From the NCBI GenBank assembly GCA_033977485.1, contig CM066988.1, positions 71,291,169 to 71,355,168 on the forward strand: a stretch of 64,000 bases of DNA. Reading direction: 5' to 3'. The notes under the pieces are model-generated. The model did not search any database and was not told where the DNA came from. It saw nothing but the letters and a program-made list of their open reading frames with translations. Position numbers and translations under genes: made by a program. Source of the stretch: Hydrangea macrophylla. Its lineage: Eukaryota > Streptophyta > Magnoliopsida > Cornales > Hydrangeaceae. How positions within the stretch are numbered: the stretch's first letter is position 1; each line of letters begins with the position of its first letter. Below, one piece after another: positions 24,905 through 35,589 of this stretch.

Positions 24905-25012
24905 ATAGATCACATGGGTGGAGTAGCCCAGTGGATGTGTTTGGTGATATGGAAGTGGGTGACAAAGGTTCGAATCCCTAGTGGTGCAACTTTTTTTTTT
25001 TTTTTTTTTTTG
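24905..25012 (+). mobile_element. SINE-like tRNA-derived repeat
   Basis: Box A TAGCCCAGTGG (about 24924-24934) and box B GGTTCGAATCC (about 24968-24978) are followed by a T-run (24991-25011). It lies inside the Pack-type element. Confidence 0.55.
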
Positions 25013-25645
25013 TACTTAAAAAGCAAAATGCCCAGCCCACTAACATTAATCATTCTTCAGCCCAGTCCATATTCCTAGTTCAGCATAGCAGTACTTTGTA
25101 TTCAAGCCCAATCCATTAGTCTTAGCTCATTTCTAACTTCTAACCCAGCTAATATTTATGATGTGCTGGCTATTTCAAAAATGTTCTAGTCTAGCCCATA
25201 TTTATTATTTTCATGCCATTTATTTTCTTTTCCCTTTTTTCCAAAATTTTTTCTCTTTGCTTGTGGTGTAATTTATTAAATGCTTATGTAAACTATAAAA
25301 CGATAAGCATCAAATTAGACTATACTATTTATGATGCAAAATCAAAAAAATATGTATAAATAAACCCAAAATATCTTTTCCCAATTCTTAAAATGACTAG
25401 AAGCAAAAGTAAACTATAACATTTATGATGCTAAAATCCAGAATATAAACATAATTTGACCCAAAAAAAAATTTCGGGAGCACCAACCCCCGTGGACCCC
25501 ACACTATATGTATTTCTAGCCCACCCCAAACTACTATCCTGGATACGCCCTTGAGTGTACAGTAAGTGGACCCCACCCATTTTCGGTGCAGTTCCTCGGT
25601 AACTTTTGGTGACTGCAGCAATACTCATATATATATATATATATA

Positions 25646-25821
25646 TAGAGTAATATTTGGGACACAACCTTCATACAACTTTCATACAACCTCCCTAAAA
25701 GATGTGTCTATCTCTCTCCTGTGATGTCACTGGACCCCACAGTGACACAGGAAAGAGATAGATACATCTTTTGGGGAGGTTGTATGAAAGTTGTATGAAG
25801 GTTGTGCCCCAAGTATTACCC
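25646..25821. repeat. Foldback MITE, family A copy 3
   Basis: GAGTAATATTTGGGACACAA pairs with TTGTGCCCCAAGTATTACCC, and the stem is almost complete through ATGTGTCTATCTCTCTCCTG. Centre CACTGGACCCCACAGTG. Confidence 0.85.
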
Positions 25822-25983
25822 ATATATATATATTCATCATACATTTTCTGTTCATACACATATACATATATATAATTTATATATATAAATATATATGGGT
25901 TACTGCTTTCAGGTTACACAGTTCCAGCAGGTTGGGCCATTATGGTTGTCACTTCTGGCCTTCAAGTAGACCCTACCACTTTT

Positions 25984-26249
25984 TTTTTTTTTACTTTTTT
26001 TTTTTTTTTTTGATTTACCTACCTGGATGACTCACGCCACACACACACGCATGCACACACCCCCACACACACACTATCCAAGTAGTTAGAACCCAAGAGA
26101 TCGGCCCGACGGGAGCACAAGGGGCGTTCTACAATGAAAGGAGGGAAAATCCCTCCCACTCACCCCATGGTGAGATTTGAACCCTCCACCTCCCACTTGG
26201 GAGAGGTGGAGTGATGCCACAGTTGCCACTCGACCAAAGAGGTCTTGGC
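25984..26249 (-). mobile_element. tRNA-derived SINE inserted in P450 exon 7
   Basis: On the minus strand: box A TGGTCGAGTGG, box B GGTTCAAATCTC, then a long 3' body ending in an A-rich tail (T-runs at 25984-26010). It is flanked by a 16-bp direct repeat, AGACCCTACCACTTTT-type (left 25968-25983, right 26250-26265), that is P450 coding sequence on both sides. Confidence 0.9.
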
Positions 26250-26365
26250 AGACCCTACCACTTTTGAGAACCCACTTGCTTTCAATCCCTGGCGCTGGAA
26301 GGTGCACATCTTTATATACTTGCTGTTTTTTTTTTTTTTTTTAAACATAACTTTATGTTAATAAT

Positions 26366-26401
<36 letters not shown>

Positions 26402-27354
26402 TTATGAGTAATTGCTAACAAAAAAAAAAAAAACTTGCTGTTTTCATGTCTGTGTGGGAGACAGAAATTTACAAGTATAAGTTTATCATGATCGATGGTT
26501 CATGTTCACTAATTTTTTTTTTCTTTTTTTTTATTTTTTTATTACCATGGTCATAATATAGAGCCTTGAACCAAATGTTATTTCTAAGAACTTCATGCCT
26601 TTTGGGGGAGGAATGAGACAATGTGCTGGAGCGGAGTACAGTAAGGTGTTCATGGCCACATTTATCCATGTACTGGTCACCAAATATAGGTAAATATACT
26701 TCTCTCTTTTTTTTTTTCAAGGCTATGTTTGGTTCATAAATTTAAAGAATGAAAAAAAAAATTAGCAAAAAATAATAAGTAGGAAAACATTTTGCTAGTA
26801 TTTTTTCTATCTTTTCCTCCATATTTAACTAATATTAATAATTGGAAAAAAAAATTCGAATTTTAATAGAAAGTCAAGAAAAGAGCAAGGAAAGTCACTC
26901 ACCAAATTCAAAACTTTTAATTTGTTTTCATTATATTTTATTTTCCTCTCTATTTTACTCCCTGAAATTCTATTTTAAGAAAATTGTTTTTTTCCGTGTT
27001 CTTTTTTTTTTTTTTTCCTTCTTATCCTTACTAAATTCGCAAACCTAAATCTGCTAGAAACGGTCCGTTTTGTTCATGAAAGACTAATATTTTTAAACAT
27101 TTGATTTTTCAATTAGGTGGACAAAACTCAAAGGAGGCGGCATTGTTCGAGCTCCTATTTTAGGATTTGGAGATGGCATTCAGATAAAACTTTCAGAAAA
27201 ACACACTCACGATATCTCCATTTGACTTAGTGTGGTCAATTACTTGGTTTAATGTAGTATTTAGAGTATAAATGTGTGTGTTCTAAAGTTTACTTTGAAA
27301 CATATATTTCATGTTTGTTGAATATAATATCCATATATATATATATATATATAT

Positions 27355-27554
27355 GGATTTGCTAACTTACACTATATGAGATTTTTAGCAACGAAAAATA
27401 AGGTTTTAGTAACGAAATTTTTCGTCGCTAAAAGTTGGAACCTTTAGCGTCAAAAATTTCGTCGCTAAAAACCTGCTTTTCGTCGCTAAAAGGGCTGTTG
27501 TATGATGGTTGTAAGTTAACAGCCCCCATGATGGTTGTAAGTTAGCAGCCCCTA
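27355..27554. repeat. Short TIR element, right duplicate
   Basis: Counterpart of 2222-2424 with the same TTTAGCGACGAAA-type core and GTAAGTTAGCAGCCCC end. Confidence 0.6.
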
Positions 27555-27790
27555 TATATATACACACCTGGTAATAAAGATGTTCTTCAAGGGCTGAGAA
27601 TCAGATTGATGTGAAAAAAAAAACTCGGATCGTTTCACTGTAATTTGAATGGATTCAAATGCATGGCTTCATAATTGAAATTATAGCAACTGATTTTGTC
27701 CATTACTTCTCTTCCCTCATGTTAACAAATAACAATCGACTCTCTCTTTAAATATAACATATTTGCTCACTCCTAATTTGTTCATCTAAA

Positions 27791-27870
27791 CACTTTATTG
27801 GGTGAGTAAGTGGGATCCACTACTTTCGGAATCGAAAGTAGTGGATCTCACTTACTCACCCAATAAAGTG
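27791..27870. repeat. 38-bp inverted repeat, right duplicate
   Basis: As 2661-2740 but with one mismatch (GTGGATCTCAC instead of GTGGATCCCAC) in the right arm. Confidence 0.9.
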
Positions 27871-28388
27871 CTTAGCATGACAATTTGCCCCGTTGTTACG
27901 AGTCCCCGCTCCGCCCTTATTAGGCCAGATATCAGAAGTTGTTAAATAGGGTAGAGGCGGGTTTAGGTGAGAGTTGTAAAACCCGTCCCAGGTTCGGGCC
28001 GGAGTTGGGATTGGAGAAATATATCCTGCCCCGCCCCGGATATACTCTGTAGCGCCTATAATTTTATCCCACATCGAAAGTTTAGCCCTATATGTCTGAA
28101 ATTCTCTTCCTATGAAATAGTGTTCACTGGACCACTCCTTGTGCTTGTGTCAGTGCATTAAAAAAACTGATGAATTAAAGTGCATTGGAAACAGTGAAAG
28201 TGCAAAAAAAAAAAAAAAAATTTGTGGAATAATGTATGCACCCACCTGGTTTTGATGTATCGTACACCTAAGTGGTTTTGATAAGGAATGTTTGTACTTT
28301 TAGTAAGAAATGTTTGTTCCTTGATGATTATGTTGTTTTTCGGTCAATGGAATTTAGTGTATTAGGAGCAAATGGAATAGAGAGATAA

Positions 28389-28402
28389 AGGGGGGGGGGG
28401 GG

Positions 28403-28443
<41 letters not shown>

Positions 28444-29440
28444 TGTGGTTCGGCCTTGTTAATGAAGGAGCCTACGTCCACGTATGTGTATGCACACTTC
28501 CACTATATGAAAGAAAACTACTGTAGGGACCTTGGTGATCCAACAATGGTGACTAGAACTACCAAGGGTCGGTCGTACAGTGTAAGTGATTAGGGTTTCT
28601 TGGGAGAGGTTAGACAATGCAATATCTTTGCTAGGTTTCACTCAAATGAATGCGGGATCCCCTCCCCCCCCCCCCCTCAAGGGGGATGGGAGGACTCTTT
28701 TATAAGAGTAAGAGTCCTTCCTTACAAGGCGTTTAAGTCTGATTAGGTAACCATTAGACAGTCTGTCATGATTATTGTATATTCGGCCGGTTTCCTAATC
28801 TAATTAGGAAATTGTTGCTGCGTTTCTGGAAGGTTTCCTATCTAGTTTAGGAAACTACTAAGTTTCGAGATGTAGGGAATGTGCTTCTGCGCGAACCGAG
28901 TTGGTTCTGAGCTATGTGGTGTCTGGGTGACGCTATCCCAACCTAGTGGTCGGGCTTCTCCTCTGACAGGACCCTGTGTTACAGGATCAAGAGGCCTGGG
29001 GGTCCAGATCCACTCGGGATGGTGCTCCTCCAAGAAGTTGTGCATGTCTTGGCCTGGATAGAGGTCGGTCACTGAGTTGAATCACTCGGTCATATGGTAG
29101 AGCCAATTTTGGACGTATCAGTTGCCCCCCATTTCCACGGTTAAACTGATGTATTAGGTAAAGCGTGAAAATTTGCATATACTTCTTAAATTTTTCGTTA
29201 CTCAGGAGTTGGCAGTTGTCAGATCACTTAGGAACTCAGGTTCTCGGTAACTCATGGACTCTATTGTCCACGTATCAGAATGGGACTGATGGTGGTCAAG
29301 AACCAACCGGTCAGGTGTTATTGGAATCAGACAGTTAGGAACGAAAAGGAGTGTCGTGTCTCGCATTAAGTGCTACATTTCCCGAGGTGCCTTTTGGGCT
29401 GCTCGATGTGACTGCTAGTCTCCCCGAGGTGGGCGACAAC
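28389..29440 (+). mobile_element. GA tract and probable LTR end, right duplicate
   Basis: G-run and (GA)n at 28389-28437, then the counterpart of 3301-4293 including GGACGTATCA|GTTGCCCCCC at about 29113-29133. No genes. Confidence 0.4.
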
Positions 29441-31539
29441 TGTGTCCAACTATGGATATCGCAGGCTAGCCACATTTTAACTTTTTCAAATTCAAATACG
29501 AGTCGCCACTTAAATTTTTAAAGGAAAATTAAGAAATCATTTTAAAAGCAAACTAATCTTTTGGAAACCAGATATTTCTAGGTCCGACGATTATGGAATG
29601 AGAGGGGAAGGAGCCTGGTGGACCAAAACACCCTCTTTCATCCTATCTCGTGATATGCCTCTGCTCAACATCCTTTTTAATCGAATTATTAATCCAAGCA
29701 TGCCCTCAACTAATACATATATTTATACACATTCCAAAAGCATGTTGAAAGGGGGGCAAGATTGCTAATGATAAAATGGCATACAAAACCACATAGTTCA
29801 AATAGCAAGCAAAATGATATGTAATAAGGAACAAATGAACCGGGATCCAACTGCGAAAGAAAACGTGCAATGCATACAAATAAATAGAAAAAAAATCTTT
29901 AAAAAGGTCTCTAACACATACATACACATAAGGCAAAATTATAATCTAAGATGTCGCACATGGAGTCGAAAATCAATAAAATCAAGAAATAAAATCAAAT
30001 AAATTAGGGCAAAGTCGAGAAATTGTACCTCAATAGCGCTACAAAACAAAGATTAGTCCACATGCTTTGAACACAATATATTATTAAATCCTAAGCATTA
30101 TACCCAATTTTAGCCTAAATCTAACAAAAATGGAGGTTAACAAAATCATGAATTACTTTCAATTTTATGAAACCATAACATCCATATAGGTATACAAGTC
30201 TCAACTAGGAGCCAATGTAATATCCATATAGAGACGATACAATCTCAACATGATTAAAAGGAATCCATGACTAAGCTCAACCAATTATAGCTTATCACAC
30301 TACAAACCAATGTCCTAAATTACAATAATCAATACACATGTGATGATAATGAACGCATGAACATGAACAAGCTGTGAATTATTCATTGATTTGGACCATT
30401 TAACCTCTCGATTTAAATTTGATTAACCTTATTCAAAGCATAGTTTAAATTTTGGGTCATAGAAAAATCATTTTGATCATTATTTACAAGGTTTATCAAA
30501 TCTATCACAGAATTTCAGGAGTTACAAAGAAGGAATTAGATATTTAAAAAATAGAAAAGTCCTGGTTTCATGGTTTGATCTTAATGATTTTTTATTATGA
30601 TATGCCTCTGAGTCTACTTTCTAATGCAAAAATAAAATCAAAGATCAAACGGCCCAATCTCTAGGAATTGGACCAAGACTAGACACTACTCGCGATTCAT
30701 CAACTCTCTGTTCAGAGATTTTAGATGATTTATTAAAAATAGTAAATTAATCTTAAACCTTTCAATCTTTCTAGAGAACCTTGTTAACTCATTCAACTTC
30801 ATAGAAAAATTAATGTGAAGCCAAAAATGTTTGGTTATGTCACGCTCCGGAACGGCAAAAATAGAGAAAAATAAATTTCCTTTTTGGGTCCAAAGGCAGC
30901 GACGGGTGAAGTCACATGATTGTCCACACCACGCAGTACTAAGCAACAAGAGTAATAGTGTAACAAGAATGAAGTCTAGGTTCTGATCACAACGTATCAC
31001 AAAGTCAACAGAAGTTACTAACTATTATATATCAGAGTCTCGAATCAAATATAAGGCAGCGGAAGTACAAATGTCAAGGCAACATATGCCTGACTACAAA
31101 AAGGGGTTCTAAAACGGTAAAGACAATTAGCTACAATTATAGTCTAGTCTTGAGTTGGCGTAGAGGTAGTCCTCGGCGTAGTAGTCTTCTTCGGTCTGAC
31201 CTCCGTCGGGGAAATCCTCCACAGGGACTCCGTCACCGGCATAGTAGTCCTCTCCTGCAGGCCCTTCACCTGTATAGTCATAACCAGGGTGCGCTGGAAC
31301 GTAGAAATGTCCAGCGGCATAAACGCCGTCAGCTTAATGAAAGCCGAGTGAGTTAAATACTAACAGGGTATCGACTATTGATATTATCACAAGTTATAAA
31401 TAGTAACCAAATTAGAATTCAGTAAGGGTAACTCCTTTAATCAAACCAATGATCCGATTACTGACGTCCTATTCATTTTAAGATCGACAACGCGTCCTGA
31501 TAGGGGAACAGACTCGACAGTAGTTCAACTCTATAACAC

Positions 31540-31870
31540 ACCATTGCTCATCCACCGCTTTTAAGAACATATGCACAGTTCACCGCATGTCATGGATACC
31601 ACGTTAGTCCATCCCCCGCTTTTAAGAACATATGCACAGTCCACCGCATGTCAGGGATATAACGCTTTAAACAACAGTACATCATTCTATGCCACGACTT
31701 AGCGACGTCTACCAGTGATCACGGTCCACCGCATGTCATAGACACCTTCGTCTGTCTACCGCTTTTAAGAACATATGATTAGATCATCTGGCTATCTTAG
31801 GGCAAATGGTCCGGTTCACCGCAAGTCATAGACACCTTCGTTTGTCTACCGCTTTTAAGAACATATGATC
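31540..31870. repeat. LTR subrepeats around CCGCTTTTAAGAACATATG
   Basis: Four copies of CCGCTTTTAAGAACATATG alternate with CACCGCATGTCA-type segments. The matching block in the other LTR lies at about 39090-39400. Confidence 0.8.
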
Positions 31871-32176
31871 GACCAAAGCCCGCCCACGCAAATTTCCCGA
31901 ATCTTAGCAAACCTACTTAAGTTCAACTCTATCACCGATACATGACAATCCCAATGTGGCCCGACTACTCTGAATGAAATGAACGTTAACTCCAAAGGAT
32001 TCACGACTATTCCGTTATCTAACATTATAAACATTATCCGTTAGTCTTGTTGTTACTACGACCCTACGCTGCATTACTCGTTATCATGTCTGTATTACAA
32101 TAATAAAGCATGCTGGGAAATACTGAACAGTAAATAAATAACTAAACAGTTATTATAAGAAAAATAGTATTCTGAA

Positions 32177-32393
32177 GCTTCCAATTGATTGGTATAAAGG
32201 TTCAATCGATTGGTATAAAAGTAGCATCAATCGATTGGAAGAAGGTTCAATCGATTGGTATAAAAGTAGTGTCAATCGATTGATAAAAAGTTCAATCGAT
32301 TGGATCACAATCCATGTCAATCGATTGCACAAAATGTCAATCGATTGGGACCTGAAAGATGTCAATCGATTGGTAAGAGTACCAATCGATTGA
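32177..32393. repeat. CAATCGATTG palindrome cluster 1
   Basis: About ten copies of CAATCGATTG or close variants, often followed by GTATAAA(G/A), spaced by roughly 10-30 bp. Confidence 0.9.
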
Positions 32394-32873
32394 TACTTCT
32401 TCTTCTTCACAGTGAAGACTGCCCAGCAACATATAAACGGGAATACATGGTTTCTTCTCCATTTCTTCATTCAAGCATGTTCTAACACCAATATAAAGCT
32501 ACCAAGTGAGTTTAAAACTCACCTTAGACGTTAAGGGCATGTTTGGGAGTGTGTTTTGAAGCTTTGGAAGCTCCAATGGTGGTCTCCCTCTCTTTCCTCT
32601 ACTGTGTCTCTCCTCTGTCTTCTTCTTTCTTCTCTGGTCTTCTTCTCTTCTCTCAATCCATCTCTGTGTGTGTGTGAGTGTATGAATATATGTATATATG
32701 TGTGTATATATATATATGAGTGTTTATATATACATAACACACACAAACACTCCCTCTCACTCTCTCTGATTTTTTCTAAAAAGAAAAACGCAGGAAAAGG
32801 GCTCATATATATAGGGAGAGAGTGTTCACGTGGACAAACCCCAGCCAGAGCAAAAGAATCTGCCCAGCTGCCT

Positions 32874-32984
32874 CCAATCGATTGGTATAGAAGTCAATCG
32901 ATTGGTATAAGCAATCGATTGGATAAAGTGTCAATCGATTGACATAAGCAATCGATTGGTATACTTTCCAATCGATTGGTATCC
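32874..32984. repeat. CAATCGATTG palindrome cluster 2
   Basis: Six copies within 111 bp. Clusters 1 and 2 lie on either side of a stretch with TATATATATATGAG and CT/GA-rich sequence, where the LTR promoter would be expected. Confidence 0.9.
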
Positions 32985-34523
32985 AAATTATACCAAGGGT
33001 AAGGCCAAGCTCATACAAGTATAAAAACATACAAGGTCTAGTTTATATAATCACTTTACAAAAATACAGGGTATTACAAGTTAATGCTCTGATCCAAACA
33101 ATTTAAAACGAGTTCACTGTTCTAAAATTTTGGACAAAGAGTAGTCATCCTACAAAACCTATGATCAAACCATGCTAACCATGAAATGTTTTCAAAACAG
33201 AAATTACAGTGGTAGGATTAAGTGTTATGAACACATTCCAATTAGTCCCATCTAATTCCAATGGATCATGATTTAATTAAAAAATTTTGATCACAGTTCG
33301 TCATTGGATTCACTGCACCATGGAAGCATTCCATATCAATGATCTAATATCAAATCACATCTATGATCTATGGAGAACCTAGATTAGATATAATCAAGTT
33401 GAATCATGATCACACACTTTCTATTATTTAAGCAAGAGTTCCATGGGTTTTTCCTTGGATGGACTCCATTTCAGGTCACTTGAAAGAGATTAAACATGAG
33501 TTTCAAGGTTTTACACAACCACTCTTTGAATATTCAAGGCAATTGAAACTCTAGATTCTAACCATAGAATAGGTTCAAGGTACAAACCCTCTCTGAAATT
33601 CATGATCCTTGAGGGCTAAATTAAATCCAACAAATAAAGGTTTGATGCGACATGATAAATCTCATAAATCCTTCATGGGATGAACCCAAACTACGTATAT
33701 TCAAGTTTATATTCATTCAACTAATTTTGCAACTAGAATTGAAATTCACTCTTATCATTGTATGATCATGTGATTATCAACAATTAGAGGATCTAACTCT
33801 AATAATTCAAATGGAACACAAAGAATTCCATCAACTTCAAGAGAGCAAAGAAATTGAAATGCATATATAGATATAATTAAATTCATGAAAGTAATGAAAG
33901 AAATCCACTTCGATCCTCATATAAATGGTGAATTATAGAGATTCAAAGTATTAAGATCATTGAAACCCAAATTGACATTCAAGGGTCACTTGAATTTAAT
34001 ACAGAATGGTAGAGAGAGAATGATGAATCCATGTGAACTATGATGATCCAAATTGTTATTTTATTTTGAAAACTTGTTTTTATCTTAAACCCAAAGTTAC
34101 TTAGATCCAAATCAACAAATATAAGAAGGGATTCAATCACAATTCAAGTGAGTGTGATGAAATGATGTAAGAAGAGACATTTTAAAAATTGTGTAAAGGT
34201 CCTATGGGATTCTATGAATTGTGATTGAATTCAAGCTAAAAACCAGGTAAGGTTAGAAGATTACTTCCAAACATCCTTAGATTTTTGGCTTTGATGAAGG
34301 TCTTCAAAGGATCTTCAAGGTTTCTTCTTCAAGTTCTTCAAGCTCCTTCTTCAATCTTCTCTTAATTCTCTCCAACTCTGTCTCAATTATATTGGTTATT
34401 TCATCAAAAAATAATCCTCCCTTGTAATGGAGATAAACATCTCCTTTTATAGACCCATTTCTTTGGGGTAAAAACCCATGTGCAATGGAATCTTTACGTA
34501 TTTAAAAGTAAAACAAACTATTA

Positions 34524-34640
34524 CAGCGGGCGGCACTCGACGAGTTCTCCGCGACACTTACTGAGTGTCGGAATGGCACTCCCTGATAGCCGGCGTGAAA
34601 CTCAATGAGTGTCGGTTCGGCACTTCTCGAGTGCCACCAG
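34524..34640. repeat. Cluster of imperfect ACTCGACGAGT-type palindromes in Tat-like LTR
   Basis: CACTCGACGAGT, ACACTTACTGAGTGTC, ACTCAATGAGTGTC and GCACTTCTCGAGTGCC follow one another within about 115 bp. Confidence 0.75.
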
Positions 34641-35141
34641 ATTCTCCTTGTGCCGTTTTCTCCCTTTTATTCATTTTTCTATTTCAAATCCCTTCATTTC
34701 TTTTCTTTCATTTCAAGTCCTTCATGTTTTCTTTTTCTTTTTGTAATAAATTATTTTCTTCCAATAGAATCCCCCTTTTTTTTCTTTTCATTTCAAGCCC
34801 TTTCTCTCTTCTCTCTTTTTTTTCAAAAATTCTTTTTCTTAAAAAAATGGTTTATTCCAAAACCCAATTTATTATTATATTTTCCAACTGATATTTTTAT
34901 ATATATTTTCCTATCCGTATATATATATATATATATATATTTTTTTTACACCCTAAACTTTCTGAACACCTAGTCATTTCCTTAATTTTTTTTTTATGAA
35001 TTTTGTAACTTTCGAGATTGAAGAACTTTCTGAAGAGCTTGAATCGCCTTAAAAGACTTCAAATTTGTCGGACATTGTCGTCATCAGTTTCGGAGGTAAT
35101 AATCCCTAAATTCGATAGTCAATCAAAATGGGTTGTCTACA

Positions 35142-35589
35142 GTTTGCCCCTCTTTGACAGAGCTTGCGAAGCAATGCATATCGCAAGTGAATGTCAAAGC
35201 CTGTGTGAAGACAAGCCTTTGACCAAACTATCGAATTTAGGTAAAAACAAAGATGCAGTGCAAGAACGAACGCAAAAATGGTCGATGCTAGTCGTGCTCG
35301 ATAGTGAGCTGCCTATGTATCCTGATAGGAATCAAACCAGTGCGTAGTTCGGACAAGGGACATCATGCTAGCACAAACAACTCATACGGATGACTATACC
35401 TATCCTATCATGTTGCATGTGCCCATGGAATAATGATTGCCAATGCAATTTCATGTTTCATGCTTTCAAACTTATGCAAATATGATGATTTGAAATCATG
35501 CTGCTTCGATGTACATAGATGCATTCCATGTCCTATTCATCCGTCGCTAGTCTGTACAAGAAACATCTATAGGACATGTGATATCGCAG
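35142..35589 (+). mobile_element. Tat-like leader region after the LTR
   Basis: It starts GTTTGCCCCTCTTTGACAG, then TGCCTATGTATCCTGATAGG and CGTAGTTCGG, a leader pattern typical of the Tat lineage. The leader appears to resume at 40114 beyond an inserted chromovirus. The exact insertion point (about 35400-35590) is not resolved. A piece AGGACATGTGATATCGCAG at about 35571-35590 duplicates part of the reverse transcriptase at 35688, so the junction is rearranged. Confidence 0.5.

Larger units (their letters stand above)
23649..25618. mobile_element. TIR element carrying an ABCC gene fragment (Pack-type)
   Basis: The left end at 23649-23700 (CTGGAGTCACCGAAAGTTAC and onward) matches the reverse complement of the right end at 25564-25618 (CTGCAGTCACCAAAAGTTAC) over about 50 bp. 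The ends enclose a piece of an ABCC transporter exon. The layout, long inverted ends around a host-gene fragment without a transposase, fits a Pack-MULE-like element. A clean target duplication is not visible (GATATTC against AATACTC is only approximate), so the superfamily is unproven. It lies in intron 6 of the P450 pseudogene, same strand. Confidence 0.6.
17025..27225 (+). pseudogene. CYP87-like cytochrome P450 pseudogene, nine exons
   Basis: Exons, as seen by splice sites and family similarity: 17025-17228 (MWWVG..., LPPGSMGFPLIGETLQ), 17324-17654, 18146-18295, 18889-19137 (I-helix, FGAIFVSFESISSALT), 19836-19925, 20164-20242, 25913-26301, 26562-26689 (heme-binding FGGGMRQCAG), 27117-27225 ending TGA. 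All carry GT/AG borders in compatible phases. The order and content match the CYP87 family (a membrane-anchored oxidase of the steroid/terpenoid-modifying P450 clan; known of the family, not shown here). Breaks: a one-base frameshift in exon 1 between the start and the PPG hinge, TAA at 18191-18193 in exon 3, and a 266-bp SINE in exon 7. Intron 6 spans about 5.7 kb and is filled with repeats and a TIR element. Confidence 0.85.
30838..33078 (-). mobile_element. 2.24-kb solo LTR of a chromovirus-like family
   Basis: On the minus strand it runs TGTAATACCCTGTA... to ...GGAGCGTGACA. It is inserted in the Tat-like LTR: flanks GGTTA (30833-30837) and AGTTA (33079-33083) against the empty site TTTGGTTAATGC in the left duplicate, so the target duplication is GGTTA with one later change. 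It is the same family as the LTR at 37925-40113 (opposite strand): shared CAATCGATTG arrays, CCGCTTTTAAGAACATATG repeats and AGCTGACGGCGTTTATGCCG block. Confidence 0.92.
26628..33745. repeat. Right copy of a duplicated segment (left copy 1510-6354)
   Basis: Collinear with 1510-6354 through P450 exons 8-9, TIR element, palindrome, GA tract and Tat-like LTR, with about 1-2% differences in the parts compared by eye. It contains one large extra insertion (30838-33078). Confidence 0.95.
29441..35141 (+). mobile_element. Tat-like LTR, interrupted by a solo LTR
   Basis: It includes ACGAGTCGCCACTTAAAT (about 29499) and ends TCAAAATGGGTTGTCTACA at 35141, followed by leader GTTTGCCCCTCTTTGA. Without the 2.24-kb insertion it is about 3.5 kb. 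The start is uncertain; the end is clear. It contains a cluster of ACTCGACGAGT-like palindromes and a T-rich stretch with a TATA-like run (about 34918-34940). Confidence 0.7.

Noticed and set aside
24836..25560. Possible hAT-like element nested in the Pack-type element (ends near GTCGTATCTAACC and GGATACGCCC)
   Set aside because: The end similarity is short and no target duplication was found, so it is not listed as a feature.
32177..32984. Regularly spaced short repeats resembling a CRISPR array
   Set aside because: The repeat is only 10 bp, spacing is irregular, the spacers share sequence, there are no cas genes, and the DNA is plant.
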